Position numbers and translations under genes: made by a program. Below, piece by piece: positions 21,149-29,336 of a stretch of DNA of 45,819 bases. The notes below the pieces were generated by a model. The model searched no databases. It was not told where the DNA came from and saw nothing but the letters and a program-made list of their open reading frames with translations. This DNA comes from a virus. Numbering within the stretch: the first letter of the stretch is position 1; each line of letters begins with the position of its first letter. The stretch covers positions 1 through 45,819 of IMG/VR virus record IMGVR_UViG_3300005578_000202; one strand, 5' to 3'.

Positions 21149-21614
21149 TTTCGTAATTGGCATTGACCCTGGGTGCTCTGGCGCCATCGTCGTTTTGGCC
21201 GCCGGGCAACAGGGGCTGGAGCCGATCGAATGGTTGCGCATGCCGACGCTCAAGGTGGGGAGCGCGAGTCGCGTGAACAGCGCGGTGCTGGCGCGCTTCC
21301 TGGGTAACTACCCCGGCGCCCACGCGTTCCTGGAACAGGTGCACTCGATGCCCGGGCAGGGCGTCAGCAGTGTGTTCGGCTTCGGGCACGCCACTGGCGT
21401 GGTGGACGGCGTGCTGGGTGCGCTGGCCATCCCGTACACGCTGGTGACGCCACAGGCATGGAAGAAACGCGCAGGTCTGATCGGCGAGGACAAGGACGCG
21501 GCGCGGTCGCGTGCCATCCAGCTCTGGCCCCGGTGGGATGCGCTGGACAAGAAAGGCGCAGGCCAAGCCTTCGCGGACGCAGCGCTGATCGGCTTCCATG
21601 GGCGGACGCCATGA
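21138..21614 (+). CDS. RuvC-like Holliday-junction resolvase
   Basis: ATG at 21138 overlaps the preceding gene by 11 nt; 158 residues. 'VIGIDPGCSGAIVVL' provides the first catalytic Asp of the RNase H fold, 'FLEQVHSMPGQG' the Glu, and 'KKGAGQAFADAALIGFHG' the terminal Asp. 'TPQAWKKRAGL' and 'DKDAARSRAIQLWP' are typical. Resolves branched DNA before packaging; it sits in the usual place just before Q. Confidence 0.9.
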   Translation: MPADFVIGIDPGCSGAIVVLAAGQQGLEPIEWLRMPTLKVGSASRVNSAVLARFLGNYPGAHAFLEQVHSMPGQGVSSVFGFGHATGVVDGVLGALAIPYTLVTPQAWKKRAGLIGEDKDAARSRAIQLWPRWDALDKKGAGQAFADAALIGFHGRTP

Positions 21615-22036
21615 GCCGATCGCGCGACCTGGACGACCGCCTGAAGCAATGGGGCCATGAGTACAGCCGCCGCGTGGTGCTGGGCAGCGGCGGTTCGTGG
21701 CTGGCTTCGCTGATGCGGTGGCATGGACGCGCGCCCACCGGCCTGGTGGCCGAGGAATTGACCGGCACGCAAGCCGATGAAGTGGAGCAGGCAGTGCAAA
21801 TGCTGGAGCGCCAGCGCAACGGCCAGCAGATCGCGCTGGTGCTGCGCGCGGAGTTCATGGACAGCGAGCCGCGGGAGCGGCGCCTGCGCAGGCTGCAGGT
21901 CAGCACGGTGCGCTACAGCCAGTTGCTGCGGCTCGGCCGGATCCATGTCGCTGGCTGGCTGCGCCTGCCGTTCGATGAGCCGTTGCCGACCGGAGAGCAG
22001 GTCGCGATGCTGGAGTACGTGGCGACGCTTGATTAA
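21611..22036 (+). CDS. Q-like late antiterminator
   Basis: ATG at 21611 overlaps the resolvase stop; 141 residues. 'LKQWGHEYSRRV' at the start, 'ADEVEQAVQMLERQRNGQQI' and 'LRRLQVSTVRYSQLLRLGRI' follow the layout of phage antitermination Q proteins, with a helix-turn-helix near the end. It closes the early-right operon and is followed by a terminator and the late genes. It would allow transcription through the many terminators in the late region. Confidence 0.65.
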   Translation: MSRSRDLDDRLKQWGHEYSRRVVLGSGGSWLASLMRWHGRAPTGLVAEELTGTQADEVEQAVQMLERQRNGQQIALVLRAEFMDSEPRERRLRRLQVSTVRYSQLLRLGRIHVAGWLRLPFDEPLPTGEQVAMLEYVATLD

Positions 22037-22085
22037 TTAAAAATCCTGTCGAGAATGGGCACCGTGACATCGCGTGGATGAACGA

Positions 22086-22113
22086 AAGCCTGGGCCAGCC
22101 GCCCGGGCTTTTT
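22086..22113 (+). terminator. Intrinsic terminator after the Q-like gene
   Basis: A 10-bp stem (AAGCCTGGGC / GCCCGGGCTT, one G-T pair) with a 5-nt loop and a T-run. It separates the early-right operon from the lysis/late genes and is where a Q-type antiterminator would be needed. Confidence 0.85.
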
Positions 22114-22130
22114 GCTTTTCTGGAGGCACG

Positions 22131-22337
22131 ATGCAACTGCGAGCTGATGCCAGCACCCGTACCGGTTGGGTGCTCCGTGACCCCGAAACGCTGGAATTCT
22201 GTTCGGCCACGCTGTGCGAGTCCGAGGCGGAAGCGCAGGCGTTGCTCGATGCCCAGCACAACATCCTTCCGGAAGCTCGGACCACCGAGCTTGTCCGGGT
22301 CGCGATCATCATTACCGCGGTGCCCGTAGGTCGATAA
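22131..22337 (+). CDS. Small phage protein, unknown
   Basis: ATG at 22131 has GGAGG at 6 nt; 68 residues. A beta/alpha pattern with 'EAEAQALLDAQHNILPEART' and a hydrophobic end ('VRVAIIITAVPVG'). It lies between two terminators, a typical moron position. No domain recognised. Confidence 0.6.
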   Translation: MQLRADASTRTGWVLRDPETLEFCSATLCESEAEAQALLDAQHNILPEARTTELVRVAIIITAVPVGR

Positions 22338-22392
22338 CCAGGAAGTGGCAATCCGCTGAGCGGACCCTGGCATCTGGCGCGGTAATCCCTTT

Positions 22393-22413
22393 CCCCGCAT
22401 CGGCGGGGTTTTT
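22393..22413 (+). terminator. Intrinsic terminator before the lysis genes
   Basis: CCCCGC-atcg-GCGGGG followed by five T residues. It isolates the small gene at 22131 from the endolysin. Confidence 0.85.
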
Positions 22414-22430
22414 CGTTTCTGGAGCACGTC

Positions 22431-22886
22431 ATGCCGAGCGCGGCAAATTTCAGCATCAGCCAGAACGGCATCGAAATGATCGCTGGCTTCGAAGGCTACA
22501 GCGCCACGGCTTATCCCGACCCGGGAACGGGCGGCGCGCCGTGGACCATCGGCTACGGCCACACCAAGGGTGTGCAGCCGGGGCAGACGATCACCCGGGA
22601 CCAGGCCGAACAGTTGTTGAAGGAAGACCTGGCATGGGCCGAGGCCGGCGTCCGGCTCAACGTGCGCGTGCCGATCAACCAGAACCAGTTCGACGCGCTG
22701 GTGAGCCTGACCTACAACGTCGGCGCCCACGGCTATCGAGGTCTGCTCGCGAAGCTCAATGCCGGCGACTACCAGGGCGCGCAGGCCATGTTCGGCGAGT
22801 ACGTGCATGCCGGAGGCCGTGTGCTGCAGGGCCTGGTAAACCGGCGCGCCGCGGAGGCGCAGCTTTTCGGTGGTCAGCCGTCATGA
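22431..22886 (+). CDS. Endolysin, GH24 lysozyme
   Basis: A 151-residue muramidase that cuts the beta-1,4 bond in peptidoglycan. Catalytic Glu21 ('AGFEGYSATAYPD'), Asp30 and Thr39 ('TIGYGHT') match T4/P22-type lysozymes. 'FDALVSLTYNVG' and 'GLVNRRAAEAQLF' are standard. There is no signal or anchor segment, so it depends on the holin to reach the wall. Its stop overlaps the next start (ATGA). Confidence 0.95.
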   Translation: MPSAANFSISQNGIEMIAGFEGYSATAYPDPGTGGAPWTIGYGHTKGVQPGQTITRDQAEQLLKEDLAWAEAGVRLNVRVPINQNQFDALVSLTYNVGAHGYRGLLAKLNAGDYQGAQAMFGEYVHAGGRVLQGLVNRRAAEAQLFGGQPS

Positions 22887-23029
22887 AACGCATTGCTTTG
22901 GCAATCATGGCTGGCGCCTATGTGTTGGCTGCCGCGTACATGGAAGCGCATGACCATAGTGCAGATGGCCTGTGGATCATCGCCGCGATCATGGGCTCGC
23001 TTTCTATGTCGCCCTTGGCAAAGGACTGA
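22883..23029 (+). CDS. 48-residue membrane protein of the lysis cassette
   Basis: ATG at 22883 overlaps the endolysin stop. Two short hydrophobic segments ('IALAIMAGAYVLAAAYM' and 'GLWIIAAIMGSLSM') are separated by 'EAHDHSADG'. It could be a second holin, an antiholin or a lysis regulator; no sequence evidence decides this. Confidence 0.6.
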   Translation: MKRIALAIMAGAYVLAAAYMEAHDHSADGLWIIAAIMGSLSMSPLAKD

Positions 23030-23075
23030 CGAATGCTCATCGGCGTAGCCGCGATGGAAGAACAAGGGGTGCGCC

Positions 23076-23435
23076 ATGTTCGATAACGATCCGCAGAAGT
23101 CGGCGCTGCTGCTGGCGCTAGGTGGCTGGCTCAAAGGCGCCGCTTATGTGCTGCTCGCCGCTGTTGCTGGCGCGCTGGGCCATATCTTCGGCCGCATGGA
23201 TGCCGGCAAGCCGGTGCGGCTATGGGAAACGGTGGTGCAGACGCTGGGCGCAGGCTTCGTCGGCATGCTGGTGATGTGGATGTGCCAGGCCGGCAACTGG
23301 TCCCCGCCGATGACCGCGGTCACGGTTGGGGTAAGCGGTTGGTTGGGCGCCTCGGCGAGCATCCAGATGTTGCAGCGCTTCATCTGGGGTCGCCTGGGCC
23401 TGAACAGGAATCTGGACGATGACCATCCTACGTAA
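23076..23435 (+). CDS. Holin
   Basis: A 119-residue protein with three hydrophobic segments: about 10-38 ('AAYVLLAAVAGALGHIF'), 50-70 ('LGAGFVGMLVMWMCQAG') and 78-98. The C-terminus is charged. Size, topology and position between endolysin and spanins fit a LydA-type holin that permeabilises the inner membrane at lysis time. Confidence 0.75.
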   Translation: MFDNDPQKSALLLALGGWLKGAAYVLLAAVAGALGHIFGRMDAGKPVRLWETVVQTLGAGFVGMLVMWMCQAGNWSPPMTAVTVGVSGWLGASASIQMLQRFIWGRLGLNRNLDDDHPT

Positions 23436-23931
23436 CGCGTTCGCCGCCGCGGCTTCGCTCGGTGGCACGGCCTGGGCCTGGGTGAAGGGCAAGGCCCGGC
23501 TTATCATCGAATACGTGCTGCTGGCGGCATTCGTTTCGCTGGCCGGCTTCGCGCTGGCCACCTGGCTGCATAGCGTTGAACTGGCCAAGCAGGTCAATTC
23601 CTTGAGCACCACGGTTGGAACGCTGAGCGGTACGGTGACCGAGCAGGCCAATATCAACCAGCAGCAGGACATCGCCCTCGGCGAGCTGAAACGCCTGCGC
23701 GAAACCGACAACAAGGCGCTTGTGGCGCTGCATGGCGAACTGACCAAGGCCGGCGAAAAGGGTGACAACCTGCGCCGGCGCATTGCCGAGCTGGAGAAGA
23801 ACAATGCTGATGCGCGCGCGCTGCTGGACACTCCTGTCCCTGCTGAGCTTGGCTGCCTGCTCGATGGTCGACCCTGCCAAGGTGCCGGTGGTCATGACGG
23901 AAACCAAAGTCGTCCCCCAGCGCCCACCTGA
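23419..23931 (+). CDS. Rz-like i-spanin
   Basis: A 170-residue protein with one N-terminal membrane helix ('YVLLAAFVSLAGFALATWL') and a long periplasmic coiled coil ('LGELKRLRETDNKALVALHG', 'NLRRRIAELEKNN'). This is the inner-membrane subunit of a two-component spanin that fuses inner and outer membranes in the last step of lysis. The Rz1-like gene begins inside it in another frame. Confidence 0.8.
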   Translation: MTILRNAFAAAASLGGTAWAWVKGKARLIIEYVLLAAFVSLAGFALATWLHSVELAKQVNSLSTTVGTLSGTVTEQANINQQQDIALGELKRLRETDNKALVALHGELTKAGEKGDNLRRRIAELEKNNADARALLDTPVPAELGCLLDGRPCQGAGGHDGNQSRPPAPT

Positions 23932-24136
23932 TGGCTTGCTGGCGCTTTGCGACGCACCGACCTATGTCCAGACCAAGCTGGTGCGGGACATGAAAGACAA
24001 CTGGATCAGCGCCGATACGGCATTCAATGCCTGCGCCGCACGCATGCGCTGCCTGGCGTGGTGGATCACCACTGCCAACCACGAGAAACCCGCGGCCGAG
24101 TGCCAGCAGTTGCAGGCGGCAAGTAATGGACGCTGA
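23804..24136 (+). CDS. Rz1-like o-spanin lipoprotein
   Basis: ATG at 23804 with GGAG upstream; 110 residues. A signal peptide with lipobox 'SLLSLAAC' (Cys19) predicts an outer-membrane lipoprotein. Mature part: 'VPQRPPDGLLALCDAP' is the proline-containing segment typical of o-spanins. It overlaps the i-spanin gene by 128 nt in a different frame, the nested arrangement of many spanin pairs. Confidence 0.8.
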   Translation: MLMRARCWTLLSLLSLAACSMVDPAKVPVVMTETKVVPQRPPDGLLALCDAPTYVQTKLVRDMKDNWISADTAFNACAARMRCLAWWITTANHEKPAAECQQLQAASNGR

Positions 24137-24326
24137 GGCGCTGGCGCGCGATTGGGAAGGCAAGGCGCAGTTCTGGGAGAACCAGGCCGCGCGTATGAAC
24201 CGCAGTCGCTGTCATGACGGTGACCGCAATCTCCGGATCGGCATGGCCCAGGCTGCGCGCATGTGCGCTGACCAGCTGCGTGCCGCACAGCAGACTATGG
24301 TGCAGGTCGATGAGCGAGAGCCATAA
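24126..24326 (+). CDS. Small phage protein, unknown
   Basis: ATG at 24126 overlaps the o-spanin end by 11 nt; 66 residues, helical ('AEALARDWEGKAQFWENQAA') with two cysteines. No domain recognised. It lies between lysis and packaging genes. Confidence 0.5.
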   Translation: MDAEALARDWEGKAQFWENQAARMNRSRCHDGDRNLRIGMAQAARMCADQLRAAQQTMVQVDEREP

Positions 24327-24546
24327 CGTCATCAACGTGGTTTCCGTCGACGCGGACGTGCTTGCCAATATCCTCGCCGCGGCTACCGCAGCGGCAGCTG
24401 CGCTGAGCGCTGTGGCCGATGCAGTGCAAGCACAGGCCGTGGCACTGAACGCGCTGGCCGATGCCATCGCCGCGCCGATCGAGGAAGAGGCCGAGTCCGA
24501 GGACAACCGCCCGCGCTACATGGACGGCTCGCTGATCGATCCCTGA
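24310..24546 (+). CDS. Small alanine-rich phage protein
   Basis: ATG at 24310 overlaps the preceding gene by 17 nt; 78 residues. 'LANILAAATAAAAALSAVAD' and the following Ala-rich helix could form a coiled bundle. The C-terminus is acidic ('EEEAESEDNRPRYMDG'). Its stop overlaps the HNH start by one base. Function unknown. Confidence 0.5.
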   Translation: MSESHNVINVVSVDADVLANILAAATAAAAALSAVADAVQAQAVALNALADAIAAPIEEEAESEDNRPRYMDGSLIDP

Positions 24547-24896
24547 TGCCCAGGAAGCCACCAACGTTCCGCGTTCGGCGTCCAGATACGCCGGTGCATT
24601 GGGTTGCCCTCAGGCCGCAGCTGGCGCCCAACGCACCACCCGAGCGTTGGGGACAAGGGCGAGGCGGCAGGCCATGGCGCCGACTGCGCATCGAGGTGTT
24701 CGAGCGCGACCTGTACACGTGCCAAGCGTGCGGACGCGTAAGGCGCGAGCACGAGCTGGATGCAGACCACGTGACACCGGTGGCCGAAGGCGGCACCGAC
24801 GACATGGACAACCTGCAGACGCTGTGCCGCACCCCATGCCACCGCGACAAGACGGCCCGCGAGGCGGCACGAGCCGCAAATGTTAAGAAAGCCTGA
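24546..24896 (+). CDS. HNH endonuclease
   Basis: A 116-residue nuclease. 'CQACGR' (Cys59, Cys62) and 'LCRTPCHRDKT' (Cys94, Cys98) form a zinc site; 'DADHVTPVAEGG' carries His75 of the HNH motif, with Asn89 and His99 completing it. HNH proteins beside terminase genes are part of the packaging machine of many cos phages with 3' overhangs, where they help TerL nick the cos site. Its 3' end overlaps the first palindrome described next. Confidence 0.9.
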   Translation: MPRKPPTFRVRRPDTPVHWVALRPQLAPNAPPERWGQGRGGRPWRRLRIEVFERDLYTCQACGRVRREHELDADHVTPVAEGGTDDMDNLQTLCRTPCHRDKTAREAARAANVKKA

Positions 24897-24968
24897 ACAC
24901 CATTCAGGTTGTCTTAACAAGTAGCGATTGTTAAGAGATTCTGAACGGCGTTCAGTTTCATTTAACAA
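24881..24968. repeat. Two tandem 40-bp nested palindromes, candidate packaging-site elements
   Basis: Unit 1 (24881-24920) and unit 2 (24929-24968) each have outer arms TGTTAAG / (C/T)TTAACA and inner arms CTGAA(C) / (G)TTCAG with the same centre (24900 and 24948). Centres are 48 bp apart. The spacers between arms differ, so only the arms are conserved. The pair lies between the HNH nuclease and TerS genes. It could bind a symmetric protein complex or form cruciform or RNA hairpins. Confidence 0.8.
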
Positions 24969-24970
24969 CC

Positions 24971-24978
24971 GGGGGGGG
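24971..24978. other. G8 tract, possible cos region
   Basis: Eight G residues follow the second palindrome directly, then 'CAAAAG', a SalI-type palindrome (GGTCGACC) and a GC-rich imperfect hairpin before T8. Short G-rich 3' overhang ends are frequent in HK97-like cos phages, and an HNH gene is adjacent. No cut position can be read from sequence alone. Confidence 0.3.
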
Positions 24979-25061
24979 CAAAAGTTGGGAGGTCGACCGC
25001 CCCGGACACCGGGCGCCCAGCCTTTTTTTTGCACCGTCACATCAGAAAAACGGTTTTTGCG

Positions 25062-25481
25062 ATGCCCACTCCCCGGAAGCCCCACAACCTAAAGGTGATC
25101 GGCGGCACCGACCGTGCTGACCGCCTCGTGCGCGACGCGGTGGAAATGCCGCTGATCGACATCGCACCGCTGCCGCCCGACTGGCTCCCCAACATCCACG
25201 CGCAGAAGGAATGGGAGCGCCTGTCCGCGATCTTGCTGGCGAACCGACTGCTTACCGAGGTGAGCCTCGGTCCTCTCGGAGTGCTCTGCGCACTCCACGG
25301 CCAGATCGTCCAGCAGTACGCCGCCGGCGTCGCACCGACCGGCCACATGTTGGCGCAGTACCGAAACATGGTGAACGACTTCGGCATGACGCCCGTTGCG
25401 CAAGGCAAGGTGAGGCAGCTTGGCGAAAAACCGAAAGCCAACCAGTTCGCGCGCAACGGCGCCAAAGCGAAGGGAGGGTGA
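25062..25481 (+). CDS. Terminase small subunit, P27-like
   Basis: ATG at 25062 gives 139 residues; the longer frame from 25029 starts in a T-rich region and is rejected. 'LIDIAPLPPDWLPNIHAQKE' then 'WERLSAILLANRLLTEVSLG' is the P27 TerS pattern (proline-rich start, helix bundle). It binds packaging DNA and activates TerL. TerL starts 62 nt before its stop. Confidence 0.85.
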   Translation: MPTPRKPHNLKVIGGTDRADRLVRDAVEMPLIDIAPLPPDWLPNIHAQKEWERLSAILLANRLLTEVSLGPLGVLCALHGQIVQQYAAGVAPTGHMLAQYRNMVNDFGMTPVAQGKVRQLGEKPKANQFARNGAKAKGG

Positions 25482-27162
25482 TTACGTTGGCATAGCCATC
25501 GACTATGCCAACGAAGTCTTGGCCGACAAGAAGCGAGAGCACCATGGCCTGCTGATCCAGCAGGCGGCTAAGCGCTTCCTCGCGGACCTCAAGCGCGCCA
25601 AGACGAAGCGGGCGCCTTTCATCTTCGATGAGTGGCAAGCCAACGACCCGTGCGACTTCATCGAAAAGCTGCCGCACATCGAGGGCGTATGGGAAACGCC
25701 AACGATCCAGTTGCACCGCTCGCATGTCTTCTTCGTCGTTCAGCTGTTCGGGTTCCGCAACCATGACGGTACGCGGCGATTCACGTCGGCGCTGTTCGCC
25801 GTGGCGCGCAAGAACGCGAAGTCGACGCTCGCCGCGGCGATCCTGTTGTATTGCTTCTGCTGCGAGGATGAGCCGGGCGCCCAGGTGATCACCGCGGCGA
25901 CGACATATAGCCAGGCCGCGATCATCCTTAAGCTGGCGCAGGCCATGGTGCAGAAGACGCCGGACCTGCGCGACTATTTCGGCCTGGGTGTGTGGGCCAA
26001 GGCCATCAGCCGGATGGAAATCTCCGGCTCGTTCAAGGCACTGCATGCTAAGGCCAGTACGCAGGACGGCTTGAACCCATCGCATGTCGGTCTAGATGAG
26101 ATCCACGCGCATAAGACTCCCGATTTGCTCAACGTGCTGCAGTCCGCGGCTGGCGCGCGGCGCGCGGCGTTGTTCCTCTTCACCACCACCGAGGGCTATC
26201 TCAACCCTGGCCCATGGGAAGACCTGCGCAAGTTTGCGAAAGACTTGCTCAAGGGCGTGTTCGGTCAGGAGGCTGATCACTTCCTCGCCGTGTTCTTCGC
26301 GGTGGACGACAAGGACGAAGATCACGACGAGAAGGCTTGGCGCAAAGCTAACCCGCTGCATGACGCAAACCCGAATCTGATTCCAGCCATCCGCAAGGAA
26401 TGGGTGGAAGCGAAGCGGATGCCGTCGAAGCTGTCCGAGTTTCGGATCAAGCGGCTCAACCGTCCGGCGTCAACCGCCTCAGGTTGGATCGACCTGACGA
26501 AATGGCGGCGCTGCGGCGGAAAGGTCGACCTGGATTGGTTGGCCGGACATCCCTGCTGGGGTGGCCTCGATCTGTCCAGCACGATGGATATCACCGCCTT
26601 CCGCCTCGTGTGGCTGGTAGACGGCGTGTACTACACCTATGGGTGGCGCTGGGTTCCCGAGGATCAGGTCAAAGTGCGCACGGAGCGCGCTACGGTGCCC
26701 TACGCCTCCTGGGTGGAACAAGGCCTGCTCAAGCAGACGCCCGGCGATGTCGTCGATTACGCCGTAGTAGAGGCCGACATCGTGGCTGCGTGGGAGCGGT
26801 TCCAGCCGCTCGCCATCGGCTACGACTCTTGGAACGCCGCGGACCTGGTCAATCGCCTTGTCACGCAAGGTTTGCCGATGGTGCAGTTCATCCAGGGAAC
26901 GAAGAGCTACCAGCCAGCGATGCAGGCGACAGAAATCGCCTACGTGGGCGGAAAGCTGGTGCATGGCGGCGATCCGTTACTCACCTGGAATGCGTCGAAC
27001 GTCGTGGCGCGCAAGGACAGCAACAACAACCAGGCGCCGGACAAGAAACGGTCGCCCGACAAGATCGACGACATGGTGGCGCTGTTTATGGCCGTCGGCG
27101 TGTCGCTGGGCCCGGCCGAAGAGCCGGATGTGCATGAACAGGGCTTCGTGGTGATCGACTGA
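25420..27162 (+). CDS. Terminase large subunit
   Basis: TTG at 25420 is the only suitable start upstream of conserved sequence; 580 residues. ATPase: 'VARKNAKSTLAAAILLY' Walker A (129-136) and 'VGLDEIHAHK' with Asp226/Glu227. Nuclease: 'GGLDLSSTMDITAFRLVW' first Asp, 'AIGYDSWNAADL' second, 'KRSPDKIDDMVALFMA' last. Pumps and cuts concatemeric DNA into proheads. Family is HK97-like TerL. Confidence 0.93.
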   Translation: MAKNRKPTSSRATAPKRREGDYVGIAIDYANEVLADKKREHHGLLIQQAAKRFLADLKRAKTKRAPFIFDEWQANDPCDFIEKLPHIEGVWETPTIQLHRSHVFFVVQLFGFRNHDGTRRFTSALFAVARKNAKSTLAAAILLYCFCCEDEPGAQVITAATTYSQAAIILKLAQAMVQKTPDLRDYFGLGVWAKAISRMEISGSFKALHAKASTQDGLNPSHVGLDEIHAHKTPDLLNVLQSAAGARRAALFLFTTTEGYLNPGPWEDLRKFAKDLLKGVFGQEADHFLAVFFAVDDKDEDHDEKAWRKANPLHDANPNLIPAIRKEWVEAKRMPSKLSEFRIKRLNRPASTASGWIDLTKWRRCGGKVDLDWLAGHPCWGGLDLSSTMDITAFRLVWLVDGVYYTYGWRWVPEDQVKVRTERATVPYASWVEQGLLKQTPGDVVDYAVVEADIVAAWERFQPLAIGYDSWNAADLVNRLVTQGLPMVQFIQGTKSYQPAMQATEIAYVGGKLVHGGDPLLTWNASNVVARKDSNNNQAPDKKRSPDKIDDMVALFMAVGVSLGPAEEPDVHEQGFVVID

Positions 27163-28475
27163 TGATGAACTGGCTACGCCGCAATGTGGAGCCGGCGCGC
27201 GATCGCGTGGAGCCGGTCATTGGGAACATGGCCGACGTTGGCGACGTCGTGGTCAGCTCCGACCGCGAGGGCATGCTACGCCTCTTCATGGACATGCCGA
27301 CCGACGCCGGCGCGGTCGTGACCAGCGCAACGGCCATGCGCGTCTCCGCTGTGTATGCCTGCGTGAGGTTGATCGCAGGCGCCATCGGCTCACTGCCGGT
27401 GGACATCTACAAGCGCGACGCCGATGGCAACTCAATGCCGCTGCACAACCACGATCTATGGTGGCTGTTCAACGAATCGGCCAGCCCGCAATTCAGCTCC
27501 ACCGCGTTCAAGGAATTCATCGTCTCGCAGATGCTGCTGCGCGGTGATGCCTTCGTCTACATCGTGCGTAACCCGCGCACGCTGGCGCCGGAATCGTTCC
27601 TTCCGCTGCGCCGCGAGCAGGTGATTGTGGAGCGCGTTGCGCCAAAGGATCCGCGTCAGCAACCGCGCTTGGTGTACTACGTCACCACTCCGGATGGCGC
27701 GTTCGGCGTGGAGCAGGAAGACATGCTTCATTTCCCGGGCATGGGCTTCAACGGCATGACCTCGCTGTCGGTCATCCAGTGGGGTGCGCGCAATGGCATC
27801 GGTATTGCGATTCGCGCCGACGAGTTCGCCGGGAAGTTCTTCTCACAGGGTGCGCAGCCGCAGCACGCCATCACAACCGCCAAGAAAATGGAGGACAAGC
27901 AGCAAGAGCAGCTGCGCGCGGCGTGGGTGGCGAAGTACACGGGCAATGGCCCTAATGGCGTTCCGCTGATCCTCACTGAAGGCGCGGACGTCAAGCAGCT
28001 CACCATGTCGGCGGTGGATGCCCAGCTGCTGGAAACGCGTAAGTGGCAGATCGAGGACATCGCCAGGGCGTTCGGTGTCCAGCCGCACTTGATCGGTGTC
28101 ACCGAGAAGGCGACGTCTTTCGGATCGGGCCTGGAGCAGCTCGGTCAGGGCTTCATCAACTACACGCTGGCCCCGCACTTCGGGCGCATGGAGAACGAAT
28201 GCAACCGGAAGCTGTTTCGCCGCGCCGGCACGTTCCTGCGTTGGAACGTCGACGGCCTGATGCGCGGCGACGCCACCGCACGTGCGAACTACTACAAGGC
28301 CGCCCTCGGCGGCACGCAGAACCCCGCATGGATGACACCCAACCAGGTTCGCAAGCTGGAGAACCAGCCGCCCATGCCGGGCGGCGACGAGCTCGCGAAG
28401 CCGCAGCCGAAAGGCCCCAACGACCCGCCCAATGGAGGCAGCAGTGAACAAGATCCACCTACTCCGGGCAAATAA
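27162..28475 (+). CDS. Portal protein, HK97 family
   Basis: A 437-residue protein (two adjacent ATG codons, 27162 and 27165) overlapping the TerL stop. 'AMRVSAVYACVRLIAGAIGS' then 'LPVDIYKRD' and 'LLRGDAFVYIVRNP' are the portal signature, and 'QIEDIARAFGVQPHLIG' the crown-side helix. Twelve copies form the ring through which DNA passes. The C-terminal 40 residues are Pro/Gly-rich. Confidence 0.93.
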   Translation: MMNWLRRNVEPARDRVEPVIGNMADVGDVVVSSDREGMLRLFMDMPTDAGAVVTSATAMRVSAVYACVRLIAGAIGSLPVDIYKRDADGNSMPLHNHDLWWLFNESASPQFSSTAFKEFIVSQMLLRGDAFVYIVRNPRTLAPESFLPLRREQVIVERVAPKDPRQQPRLVYYVTTPDGAFGVEQEDMLHFPGMGFNGMTSLSVIQWGARNGIGIAIRADEFAGKFFSQGAQPQHAITTAKKMEDKQQEQLRAAWVAKYTGNGPNGVPLILTEGADVKQLTMSAVDAQLLETRKWQIEDIARAFGVQPHLIGVTEKATSFGSGLEQLGQGFINYTLAPHFGRMENECNRKLFRRAGTFLRWNVDGLMRGDATARANYYKAALGGTQNPAWMTPNQVRKLENQPPMPGGDELAKPQPKGPNDPPNGGSSEQDPPTPGK

Positions 28476-29268
28476 GCCCGGCACCGCCACGCGCTGCGAG
28501 CTTGTGCAGGGCGACGGCGAGGACACGCTGTACGTGTATGGCGTGATCGGGGCGGACTTCTGGGGCGACGGCGTGCCGGCCTCCGACTTCGTCAAGGCGG
28601 TCCGTCAGTCCACCGCGGGCCGCCTCAACGTCCGCATCAACTCCCCCGGCGGCGACGTCTTCGAGGGCGTCGCCATGGCGCAGGCGCTGCGCGACTTCAA
28701 GGGCGAGACTGTTGCCTACGTCGATGGCATGGCCGCCAGTGCGGCCACGTTCCTCACGACGGCTGCCGGCAAGACCTTGATGGCCAAGGGCTCGATGCTA
28801 ATGGTGCACCAGGCGTGGACCGTCGCGATCGGCAACAGCACCGACCTGACCACGATGGCCAGCTTGCTGGACAAGATCGACAACCAGATTGCCGAGCAGT
28901 ACGCGGCGAAATCGGGTGTCACCGTCGACCAAGCCAAGGCCTGGATGGCCGCGGAGACCTGGTTCAGCGACACGGAAGCCGTGGCCGCCGGCTTGGCCGA
29001 TGGCCTGCAGGGTGACGACGGCGAAGAGCAGGGCGCTGGCGACGGATCCGCCGAGAACCGCGCCAAGCAGTGGAACCTCGAAGGCCTGCCGTTCGCCCGC
29101 GTACCGAAACAGCTGTCCGCCGTCGCTGCTGCGCCGGCACCCGCTCCGGCACCCGCTCCAGCCCCTGCGCCGGCCGCCGCGCCAGCCCCGCCGCCGGCGG
29201 CGCAGGCCAATCACGACCACGAACGCGCGAGCCGCCTGCTCAGGCTGCTCGGCTCGACACCTGCGTAA
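28444..29268 (+). CDS. Prohead protease, ClpP/S14-like
   Basis: GTG at 28444 is chosen because GGAGG lies 5 nt upstream; ATG at 28432 has no ribosome site. 274 residues. 'RINSPGGDVFEGVAMAQALR', Ser99 in 'DGMAASAATFL' and His122 in 'SMLMVHQAW' are the ClpP catalytic site. It cleaves scaffold or capsid delta regions during head maturation. Residues about 220-245 are an Ala-Pro repeat linker, followed by a short helical end. Confidence 0.93.
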   Translation: MNKIHLLRANKPGTATRCELVQGDGEDTLYVYGVIGADFWGDGVPASDFVKAVRQSTAGRLNVRINSPGGDVFEGVAMAQALRDFKGETVAYVDGMAASAATFLTTAAGKTLMAKGSMLMVHQAWTVAIGNSTDLTTMASLLDKIDNQIAEQYAAKSGVTVDQAKAWMAAETWFSDTEAVAAGLADGLQGDDGEEQGAGDGSAENRAKQWNLEGLPFARVPKQLSAVAAAPAPAPAPAPAPAPAAAPAPPPAAQANHDHERASRLLRLLGSTPA

Positions 29269-29291
29269 CGGCCTCCCGCACGCAGCCAACC

Positions 29292-29315
29292 AAGCCGCCT
29301 CCGGGCGGCTTTTTT
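29292..29315 (+). terminator. Intrinsic terminator between protease and capsid genes
   Basis: Stem AAGCCGCC / GGCGGCTT with TCCG loop and T-run. It lies inside the late operon, 22 bp before the capsid start. Confidence 0.85.
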
Positions 29316-29336
29316 ATTGCCCCAAGGAAAGCACAC

